13,458 nt of DNA. It comes from an uncultured Clostridium sp. (GTDB lineage Bacteria > Bacillota > Clostridia > Clostridiales > Clostridiaceae). The stretch is from the NCBI RefSeq assembly GCF_934754915.1, contig NZ_CAKVKB010000091.1:1-13458 (forward strand). The letters are read 5' to 3'. The translations under genes were made by a program, and so were the position numbers. The notes under the pieces were generated by a model. It saw only the letters and a program-made list of their open reading frames with translations. It made no database searches and was not told the origin of the DNA. Numbering within the stretch: position 1 is the first letter of the stretch; every line of letters begins with the position of its first letter. Positions 7,713-13,458 of the stretch are shown in pieces.

Positions 7713-7752
7713 GAGCTGTCGCACTATTTTTAGTACGACAGCTCTTTTGTTT
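7713..7752 (+). terminator. Rho-independent terminator of the methyltransferase gene
   Basis: GAGCTGTCG (7713-7721) pairs with CGACAGCTC (7736-7744). After one mismatch, ACTA and TAGT extend the stem around a TTTT loop. TTTTGTTT follows, and the hairpin starts 13 nt after the stop codon. Confidence 0.9.
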
Positions 7753-7872
7753 CATATATTGTAAATTAAGCAATTAACAATATGATTAGTAAAATCTCTA
7801 TATGATTTATTTGTTTTTTATATGTGTTAAATAAATTTCAGATGTAATTTAATTTTGAATAATATTTCTAGG

Positions 7873-7918
7873 TAAAACAACAACTCAACATATAGATTAA
7901 CTTTATATGTTGAGTTGT
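7873..7918 (-). terminator. Terminator of the phosphonate operon
   Basis: A perfect 15-bp inverted repeat (7880-7894 with 7904-7918) has a 9-nt loop. On the minus strand it is followed by TGTTTTA. It lies 37 nt past the aminotransferase stop codon, so the operon ends here. The U tract is modest. Confidence 0.72.
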
Positions 7919-7955
7919 ATTGTTCTAAAATTATAATTATGAAATACACATTTTT

Positions 7956-9152
7956 TTAATTTTCCATTATCTTAATCATAAATTCCTTAAAGACCTCTGT
8001 GAATCTTATCATATCTTCAGGATATATATCTCCTATATTAGCAATTCTAAAAGTATTATTACTTGATATTTTACCAGGATAAATAGTAAATCCTCTTTCA
8101 TATAAATAATCATGAAGTGATTTGAAAGTATATTTTTTTGTTTCTGGTTCCACTATTGTAGTCAGAAGCATCGATGATTTTTCTTTTGGAACAAGTATTT
8201 TCAATCCCAATTCTTCTATACAATTCCACAATATTTCACAACACTCTATATATCTTTTATTTCTTTTTTCTACTGTTTCTTTTTTGGCTTCAACAATTGC
8301 TTCTTTTAATGCATATAATACTTGTACTGGTGGTGTAAACCTCATCTGGTAGTTCTTATTAAAATACTCATACTGTCTGTATAAATTTAAATAGAGGTTT
8401 CTTGGCTTTATATCTTTAGTACTTATTAAAGAACTTTTATGCGCAATAACAAAACTTACTCCTGCCATTCCTTGTATGCATTTATTGGAACTCGATATAA
8501 GATATTTTATATTCATATCCTCCATATTGATTGGTATTCCACAAAAAGAACTCATTGCATCAACTATAAGTTCTACATTGTGATTTCTGCATATTTTTCC
8601 GATTCTCTCTATATCATTTAGAATACCTGTTGTAGTTTCATGATGAATTACCGCAACATGACTTATTTTCTTTATATTCTTTCCATCTTTTATATTATAC
8701 TTTCCTATTAAACCATTGGCATCATGAATAATACTTTCAAAATCTTTGCATTTGCTATTATATGAATCTATAATCTCTTCAAGTTTAATATAATCTATTC
8801 CATCTACAGATGATCCTTTAACTTCTATGTAATTAAGATTATATACTTCAGCCATACTGCATATTCTTTCCCCATAGGCACCATTATTTAATACAAGTAA
8901 AATATCATCCCCTATAACAGAACTAATTACAGATTCAACTCCTGCTGTTCCAGAACCTCCAAACAATATAGTTGTATATCTTTCGTTATCACCAACAAAA
9001 TTTGTAAGCTCCTTAGAAATAAACTCCATAACTTCCCCAAATTCTTCTTCCCTGGGACATATATCTGGAACAACCTGTGCATATTTTACATTATCTGTAG
9101 TTGTTGCAGGACCAGGATTTAATAATATATTCCTCTTAATCATAATCAACAT
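7956..9152 (-). CDS. phnW: 2-aminoethylphosphonate--pyruvate aminotransferase
   Basis: This is a PLP-dependent class V aminotransferase. Family landmarks in order are NPGPATTT near the N-terminus, GGSGTAGVES (~65-74), HHETTTGILND (~170-180), Asp198 in VDAMSSF (pyridine-nitrogen contact) and Lys224 in SSSNKCIQGMAG (Schiff base). With PEP mutase and the decarboxylase upstream it should aminate phosphonoacetaldehyde to 2-aminoethylphosphonate, the reverse of the catabolic PhnW direction. At 398 residues it appears ~30 longer than typical PhnW, and the extra sequence seems to lie at ~130-160 (CKDFESIIHDANGLIGKYNI). AAGGGG is only 2 nt before the first ATG, so initiation at Met4 (9143) is possible. 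The gene has its own strong promoter in the 327-nt gap after ppd. Confidence 0.92.
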   Translation of the reverse strand: MLIMIKRNILLNPGPATTTDNVKYAQVVPDICPREEEFGEVMEFISKELTNFVGDNERYTTILFGGSGTAGVESVISSVIGDDILLVLNNGAYGERICSMAEVYNLNYIEVKGSSVDGIDYIKLEEIIDSYNSKCKDFESIIHDANGLIGKYNIKDGKNIKKISHVAVIHHETTTGILNDIERIGKICRNHNVELIVDAMSSFCGIPINMEDMNIKYLISSSNKCIQGMAGVSFVIAHKSSLISTKDIKPRNLYLNLYRQYEYFNKNYQMRFTPPVQVLYALKEAIVEAKKETVEKRNKRYIECCEILWNCIEELGLKILVPKEKSSMLLTTIVEPETKKYTFKSLHDYLYERGFTIYPGKISSNNTFRIANIGDIYPEDMIRFTEVFKEFMIKIMEN

Positions 9153-9301
9153 TTCCCCTTCTTAATTTACACTCTCAATCACCATACTGTAATTAAGATA
9201 TTTATAAACATATCAACATTTCACCAAATATAACTCATAAAAAATCTGCTTCTTAGACTGTGCTTTTACTATCTTCAAAAGTTATTTACAAATTCTTAGT
9301 C

Positions 9302-9330
9302 ATTAAAATCTTTTATAGATACACTGTCAA
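9302..9330 (-). promoter_or_regulatory. Internal promoter for phnW
   Basis: On the minus strand TTGACA (9330-9325), a 17-nt spacer and TTTAAT (9307-9302) match the sigma-A consensus in 11 of 12 positions. A second TTGACA (9371-9366) lies 41 nt upstream with only a poor -10. The leader to phnW is ~145 nt. This 327-nt gap otherwise holds the repeat at 9406-9448. Confidence 0.65.
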
Positions 9331-9405
9331 CCCTATTTGTATTTAAATACCTCTCAAAATTTTCCTGTCAACAAATTTATATATGTTTCATATTAAAATA
9401 CATAT

Positions 9406-9448
9406 AATCAAAAAATCTTACAAAAGTTTTATCATTCATTGTAAATTG
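9406..9448 (-). repeat. Intergenic repeat copy 2 (after ppd)
   Basis: It matches 10851-10893 in 35 of 43 positions without gaps. The best-kept core, read on the plus strand, is TTTTATCATTCATTGT. It lies 31 nt past the ppd stop codon. It has no clear hairpin, and its function is unknown. Confidence 0.45.
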
Positions 9449-9479
9449 TTATTTGTACATAATTAATGAATTATAATGA

Positions 9480-10613
9480 TTATAATTTTAAAAACTCCAT
9501 AAATGCATTCTTATTTTCTATTGGTGTTTTTGTAGGTCTTTCTAGATTTTTTCTTGCGCCTTTTCTAACTTTTACTTCCAATAACACAGGCCCATCAATT
9601 TTTTTCATTTCATCAATATATTTTATAAGATTTTCTTTTTTATCACATGAATAAACTTTTCTATATCCACAGGCTTCTGCTATTAATGGAAGATTTGCTT
9701 CCAATCCTACAGTATCCTGTCCACCAACAGAATCATGTGCTCCATTGTTAAATAGAATATGCTTAAAATTTTTAGGTTTCTGACTTCCTATAATTGCAGC
9801 ACCACCTAAATGCATTATCATAGCCCCATCTCCATCAAAACAATATGTGTTTTTTTCTTTGTTTGATAAAGCTATTCCCAAAGCAATCTGAGAAGCATGT
9901 CCCATAGAACCAACTGTGAGAAAATCTTTATTATGCTTCTCATTCTTCTTCTCTCTAAGCTCAAATAATTCTCTTGATATCATCCCTGTTGTTGATACTA
10001 TAATTGAATTTTCATACATATTATCTAATATTATTTCCTGTGCTTCCTCTCTGCTCATTTCAAAATGAGGATTCATATTATTTTTCAATTCATATTGTGA
10101 AAAAGCACCTTTTTTAACAACTATGCTGTAAGGACTTCCAGTTTCCTTCATATATTCACATGCATTTTTTATCATTTCGTCAGCTTCTTTATCTGATGTA
10201 TTTTCATCAATTACTGCATATTTTATACCCAATAATTCCAAAGTTTCTAATGTAATCAATCCTTGTTTTTTATGTTGTGGTTCATCTTTTTTACCTGGCT
10301 CTCCTCTCCATCCAACTAAAATAAATACTGGAATATTATATACAAGTTTATCATTAAGAGATGCAAGAGGATTTACTGCATTTCCAATACCTGAGTTCTG
10401 CATATATACAAGCCCTATTTTATTTGTAGCAAGATAGTATCCACTTGCTATTCCTATTGCATTTCCTTCATTGGCTGCAATTATATTTTTATCACTATTT
10501 TCGTTATCCTTAATATAAGCACAAAATGACTTTAATAATGAATCAGGCACTCCTGTAAAAAATTCTATTTCATTATTTTTAAGACTGTTATAAAAATTCT
10601 TAACATCAACCAT
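9480..10613 (-). CDS. ppd: Phosphonopyruvate decarboxylase
   Basis: The 377-residue enzyme depends on thiamine diphosphate. The pyrimidine-binding half opens with FFTGVPDSLL (~18-27), and Glu49 in AANEGNAIG is the expected cofactor-activating glutamate. The pyrophosphate-binding half has GDGAMIMHLGG (~261-271) and closes with NN at 289-290, the GDG-X25-NN metal/ThDP motif. It converts phosphonopyruvate to phosphonoacetaldehyde and so pulls the unfavourable PEP mutase equilibrium forward. It lies between ppm and phnW, separated by 287 and 327 nt, which is unusually loose for one operon. The only good ribosome site, AAGGAG (10635-10630), is 16 nt from the ATG and no start codon lies closer in frame, so translation may be weak or structure-dependent. 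The residue pattern favours Ppd over sulfopyruvate decarboxylase, as does the PEP mutase neighbour. Confidence 0.93.
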   Translation of the reverse strand: MVDVKNFYNSLKNNEIEFFTGVPDSLLKSFCAYIKDNENSDKNIIAANEGNAIGIASGYYLATNKIGLVYMQNSGIGNAVNPLASLNDKLVYNIPVFILVGWRGEPGKKDEPQHKKQGLITLETLELLGIKYAVIDENTSDKEADEMIKNACEYMKETGSPYSIVVKKGAFSQYELKNNMNPHFEMSREEAQEIILDNMYENSIIVSTTGMISRELFELREKKNEKHNKDFLTVGSMGHASQIALGIALSNKEKNTYCFDGDGAMIMHLGGAAIIGSQKPKNFKHILFNNGAHDSVGGQDTVGLEANLPLIAEACGYRKVYSCDKKENLIKYIDEMKKIDGPVLLEVKVRKGARKNLERPTKTPIENKNAFMEFLKL

Positions 10614-10850
10614 AATTAATTTTTTATATCTCCTTAAATCTACACATTTTACTTAAACATACATACATATTTTCCTTAAAAAGTATTGCTAGATCCTCTA
10701 TCATATATGTTTTTATAATAAAACCATATAATTGAGAATTTTTTATATTCGTATAAAAATCAAAAATAATTTAACATATAATATAATGCAAAATAAGTAT
10801 GTATACTATAGGTGTAACCCATATGAAATTGTAATCATGAAATATCAACA

Positions 10851-10893
10851 ATTAAAGAAATCTTTAAAAAATTTTATCCTTCATTGTCAATTG
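10851..10893 (-). repeat. Intergenic repeat copy 1 (after ppm)
   Basis: This is the partner of 9406-9448, lying 7 nt past the ppm stop codon. On the minus strand it contains TTGACA (10890-10885) with TTTAAA 16 nt further on, so it could be a promoter for ppd. In the other copy the boxes are TTTACA and TTGTAA. The rest of the 287-nt ppm-ppd gap holds nothing I can support. Confidence 0.45.
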
Positions 10894-10900
10894 AAATATA

Positions 10901-12199
10901 TTACTTTCCACCAGGAATCAAAGTCAAGATTTCTTTTATTGGCATACAATTTTCTGATGCTTCTTTTGATCTTTCATTTTCTAATATACTTTTTGCAGTA
11001 TTTACCATTGCAGGATAAGCACTTCTTATAAGATGATTTGCATAAATAATCACATTAACCCCAAGCTCTACAAGCTGTGCTTCTCTCATAAAATTATATG
11101 ATGTTGGCACTACAATTAAAGGAACTCTGTTTTCTAACTGAGAATATCTCTTACAGAACTCTATTATTTCTGCTCCATCCTTTTCTTTACTGTGAATCAT
11201 TATTCCATCAGCTCCTGCTTCAATATAAGCTTTTGCCCTCTTCATTGCATCTTCCATACCAGCTTTTGCAATAAGGCTTTCTATTCTTGAAATAATCATA
11301 AAATCACTTGTCACTCTTGCTTCTCTTCCTGCTCTTATTTTGTCACAGAAATGTTCTATAGAATCTTGTGTCTGCTTTACCTCTGTTCCAAAGAGAGAAT
11401 TCTTTTTAAGTCCAGTCTTATCCTCAATAATGATGGCTGATACTCCAAGTCTTTCTAAAGTCTTTACTGTATAAACAAAATGTTCTATTTGTCCACCTGT
11501 ATCTCCATCAACTATTATAGGTTTTGTTGTAACTTCTAAAATATCATTTATTGTATTAAGTCTTGATGTAAGGTCTACAAGTTCTATATCTGGTTTTCCT
11601 TTTGCAGTTGAATCACATAATGAACTTATCCACATTCCATCAAATTCTCTTATTCTGCCATCCTTTTCAATCTTAGTTTTTTCTACAATTAATCCTGTAA
11701 GACCATTATGAGCCTCTAATATCCTTACAGGGCTTTTAGAATATATCAATTCTTTAAGACTTTTCATTCTCATCTGAGGTGTTGTACCTATTTCCATAAT
11801 TTTTTCATCTAATTTTGATATGGATACTCCCTCTGTATATGGAAATTCTATGAGTTCTCCACCATATTCATTCAATGCCTTGATCACATTTTCTCTTATT
11901 TCTTTCTGCTGTCCTTCCTTCCAGTCATCTCCATGAACTACATAGTCTGGTTTTATCTTTAATATATTTTCAACCTGATCAAGGGTATTCTGTGGTATAA
12001 CTTCTATTACTCCCTTAATATTTTCAACTACTTCTTTTCTTTCATCATATTTCATTATTGGATTCCTCCAATATCCTCTTATAACATCATCAGTATGAAG
12101 ACCAATAATTATATCTCCCAATTTTCTTGCTTTATTTATTATGTTTAAATGTCCTTGATGAATTATATCCGCACTCATTGCCATATATACTTTTTTCAT
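10901..12199 (-). CDS. ppm: Bifunctional cytidylyltransferase / phosphoenolpyruvate mutase
   Basis: This is a two-domain fusion of 432 residues. Residues 1-135 form a glycerol-3-phosphate-cytidylyltransferase-like domain: HQGH (14-17, HxGH), YDERKEVVE (51-59), HGDDW (89-93) and TEGVSISKL (122-130). Residues ~145-432 form the isocitrate-lyase-superfamily PEP mutase. It carries the signature EDK-X5-NS (259-268) and the metal-site segment VDGDTGG (230-236). The mutase makes the carbon-phosphorus bond by rearranging phosphoenolpyruvate to phosphonopyruvate. The N-terminal domain probably transfers CMP to a phosphonate or phosphate alcohol; its substrate is unknown. The ribosome site TAGGAGGAGAAAAGG is very strong. 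The gene starts 22 nt after the preceding nucleotidyltransferase, so the two are cotranscribed. The mutase assignment is firm and the cytidylyl substrate is inferred. Confidence 0.95.
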   Translation of the reverse strand: MKKVYMAMSADIIHQGHLNIINKARKLGDIIIGLHTDDVIRGYWRNPIMKYDERKEVVENIKGVIEVIPQNTLDQVENILKIKPDYVVHGDDWKEGQQKEIRENVIKALNEYGGELIEFPYTEGVSISKLDEKIMEIGTTPQMRMKSLKELIYSKSPVRILEAHNGLTGLIVEKTKIEKDGRIREFDGMWISSLCDSTAKGKPDIELVDLTSRLNTINDILEVTTKPIIVDGDTGGQIEHFVYTVKTLERLGVSAIIIEDKTGLKKNSLFGTEVKQTQDSIEHFCDKIRAGREARVTSDFMIISRIESLIAKAGMEDAMKRAKAYIEAGADGIMIHSKEKDGAEIIEFCKRYSQLENRVPLIVVPTSYNFMREAQLVELGVNVIIYANHLIRSAYPAMVNTAKSILENERSKEASENCMPIKEILTLIPGGK

Positions 12200-12221
12200 C
12201 CTTTTCTCCTCCTCCTAAATT

Positions 12222-13001
12222 CTATACATTCATTGATTCTAATTTTGGAAGAACAATTTCTCTTACCCGTTCTAATTGTTCTTTATTATCAATTTCTCCC
12301 CACATAAGATCGTTAATTTTAAGATAACCTACTTTTCTATTCTGAGCTGCATCAAAAATTGCATTTTCATAGTCGTATTTTGCTGTTACTTTAATATCTC
12401 CATTATCATTTTCAGTGCTGAATTTTTCTTCATCAATAAAATTTCTATATGCTTTAATCATATCTTTATACAAATCCAGTGAAATTTTTGATATCCCAAC
12501 CAACTCTCCATATACTTCATTAATTTCATTTTTATCTTTTGATATTTTATAAAGATTGTTATCTTTTACCTCAACATAACATTCATCTCCAGAATTAGTC
12601 CTGCCACTCAGTAAAACACAGTCATCGTTATCAAACGCTGCTGTTTTAATAAGTCCATAAACTTCATAAACAATATCACTTTCCAATAAGAGAAAATCTT
12701 CATCTAATTCTTTTTCCAATACAGATAATGAAGTCATGCTTCCTGTTGTTCTATAACGTCTGTTCCTTCTTGTTTCAATGAAATTATATTTTTTGCTCAG
12801 TTCATCATAAAATTCATTTAAATGACCAGTAACTATATATATCTTTTCTATTCCTATACTTCTAAGTTTTTCTATAGACCTTTCAATAAGAGTTTTTCCA
12901 TTTAGCTCAAGAAACCCCTTAGGTATCAAATCATTTGTAACATCATATAATCTTGTTCCCATTCCAGCTGCTAATATAACAGCTGTTTTCACTCTTTTCA
13001 T
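12222..13001 (-). CDS. Nucleotidyltransferase, PntC/LicC-like (probable CTP:phosphonate cytidylyltransferase)
   Basis: The 259-residue protein is of the NTP_transferase family. The N-terminal loop AVILAAGMGTRL (~7-18) binds the nucleotide, PKGFLELNGKTLIE (~27-40) follows, Asp109 in LLESDIVY is the expected metal ligand, and WGEIDN near the C-terminus matches LicC-type enzymes. As first gene of a 2-aminoethylphosphonate operon it most likely makes CMP-aminoethylphosphonate, as PntC does; choline-phosphate or sugar-phosphate specificity cannot be excluded. ATG 13001 is preferred over 13034 because AAGGAAAG precedes it at good spacing and the protein then starts MKRVKTAVILAAG like its relatives. 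Translation is followed 22 nt later by ppm. Transcription starts from the operator-rich promoter just upstream. Confidence 0.85.
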   Translation of the reverse strand: MKRVKTAVILAAGMGTRLYDVTNDLIPKGFLELNGKTLIERSIEKLRSIGIEKIYIVTGHLNEFYDELSKKYNFIETRRNRRYRTTGSMTSLSVLEKELDEDFLLLESDIVYEVYGLIKTAAFDNDDCVLLSGRTNSGDECYVEVKDNNLYKISKDKNEINEVYGELVGISKISLDLYKDMIKAYRNFIDEEKFSTENDNGDIKVTAKYDYENAIFDAAQNRKVGYLKINDLMWGEIDNKEQLERVREIVLPKLESMNV

Positions 13002-13028
13002 ATAACTTTCCTTTCTGTTACATTTTAA

Positions 13029-13086
13029 GTTCATTTTTTGAACAAGTTTATATTAACACCTTTCAGTGTTCAATACAACATGTTCA
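13029..13086 (-). promoter_or_regulatory. Phosphonate operon promoter with TGAAC/GTTCA operator
   Basis: On the minus strand TTGTAT (13078-13073) and TAATAT (13055-13050) are 17 nt apart, with the extended -10 TGT just before. TGAAC starts at 13086, 13072 and 13033, and GTTCA at 13043; the spacings (14, 29, 10) equal those upstream of the methyltransferase. The last two elements form GTTCA-N5-TGAAC at about +1 to +15. Gapless identity to 7049-7106 is 46 of 58. The regulator is not in the window. Confidence 0.78.
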
Positions 13087-13137
13087 AACATTTTAATTAA
13101 AAAATCTGTATTTCATAATTTTCTGTACAACAAAAAA

Positions 13138-13174
13138 CTCCCTGTAGAAAATACATAGTATTTTCTACAGGGAG
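13138..13174 (-). terminator. Rho-independent terminator of the right-edge gene
   Basis: A perfect 17-bp inverted repeat (13138-13154 with 13158-13174) has a 3-nt loop. On the minus strand it is followed by TTTTTTG. It lies 29 nt past the right-edge gene's stop codon and separates that gene from the phosphonate operon. Confidence 0.92.
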
Positions 13175-13203
13175 ACATAAAGTATTAAAAATTCATTTTA
13201 TAT

Positions 13204-13458
13204 TTAAGCTGCAGTATTTTGAGCAGTTTGTTGATTTTCTGCTGGAGTTAATATATTCATTAATTGTTCCTGAGTAAGCTTTACTGAATTTGATGGAATT
13301 GCAACTTCCTTAACTTCACTCTTAGCGCTTGATCCATTAGCAGTTACTGAAACATTTCCTAATTCTTTCACTGATAAATTTATTGCAAAATCTGCAGTAT
13401 ATTTATCATCAGTAAATGATTCTTTAGATGTAATTGTTGAACCTGCTACACTTTCTTT
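13204..13458 (-). CDS. Unrecognised protein, C-terminal 84 residues (5' end outside window)
   Basis: The minus-strand frame is open from base 13458 to TAA at 13206-13204. The visible part alternates beta-like stretches (TADFAINLSVKELGNVSVTA), is rich in serine, threonine and asparagine, and ends in a glutamine/alanine-rich tail (PAENQQTAQNTAA). There is no membrane segment, cysteine or catalytic motif. The composition would suit a surface or secreted beta-sandwich protein, but I do not recognise a family. The strong terminator after it supports a real, expressed gene. Confidence 0.7.
   Translation of the reverse strand, partial: KESVAGSTITSKESFTDDKYTADFAINLSVKELGNVSVTANGSSAKSEVKEVAIPSNSVKLTQEQLMNILTPAENQQTAQNTAA

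Noticed and set aside
10732..11031. Plus-strand frame of 99 residues at the ppm 3' end
   Set aside because: It overlaps the well-supported ppm gene on the other strand, lacks a ribosome site and has low-complexity composition.
1..13458. CRISPR array, toxin-antitoxin pair or known riboswitch
   Set aside because: I see no regularly spaced direct repeats, no paired small genes of that type and no recognisable riboswitch core in the leaders.

Overview
The window is strongly AT-rich, uses strong GGAGG-type ribosome binding sites, and carries a tmRNA with the tag AEDNFALAA plus an NfnAB electron-bifurcating pair. Together these point to an anaerobic Firmicute, most likely Clostridium sensu stricto. 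I infer this from recognised families and cannot name the species.

Layout, left to right. (1) 1-968: the C-terminal part of a large serine recombinase at the right end of a mobile element. Its reading frame runs 103 nt into the 3' end of ssrA (866-1222, minus strand), which is presumably the integration target. ssrA has a perfect-consensus promoter. (2) 1343-1474: a doubtful mini-ORF with an excellent Shine-Dalgarno sequence but an ATT where the start codon should be. (3) 1602-3905, minus: a dCache chemoreceptor followed at once by a single-domain STAS protein. (4) 4312-6775, minus: the nfnA-nfnB operon, ended by a perfect 18-bp hairpin. (5) 7049-7752, plus: a monocistronic SAM-dependent methyltransferase with its own operator-rich promoter and terminator. 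(6) 7873-13086, minus: a self-contained phosphonate operon. Its gene order is a PntC/LicC-like nucleotidyltransferase, a cytidylyltransferase-PEP mutase fusion, phosphonopyruvate decarboxylase and 2-aminoethylphosphonate (AEP) aminotransferase. (7) 13138-13458: the terminator and C-terminus of an unrecognised minus-strand protein cut by the window edge.

The phosphonate genes form a full route: phosphoenolpyruvate to phosphonopyruvate (PEP mutase), to phosphonoacetaldehyde (decarboxylase), to 2-aminoethylphosphonate (aminotransferase). A cytidylyl group is then probably added to give CMP-AEP for attachment to a cell-surface glycan or lipid. Terminators bracket the operon, and it contains no transferase to place AEP on an acceptor, so that step must be encoded elsewhere.

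The most interesting observation is regulatory. The promoter of the methyltransferase (7049-7106) and the promoter of the phosphonate operon (13086-13029, minus strand) align without gaps over 58 nt, with 46 identities. They share four TGAAC/GTTCA elements at identical spacing around the -35 and -10 boxes. These look like paired targets of one regulator, and they tie the methyltransferase, about 5 kb away on the other strand, to phosphonate metabolism. N-methylation of AEP, or of an AEP-bearing molecule, is a reasonable but unproven inference.
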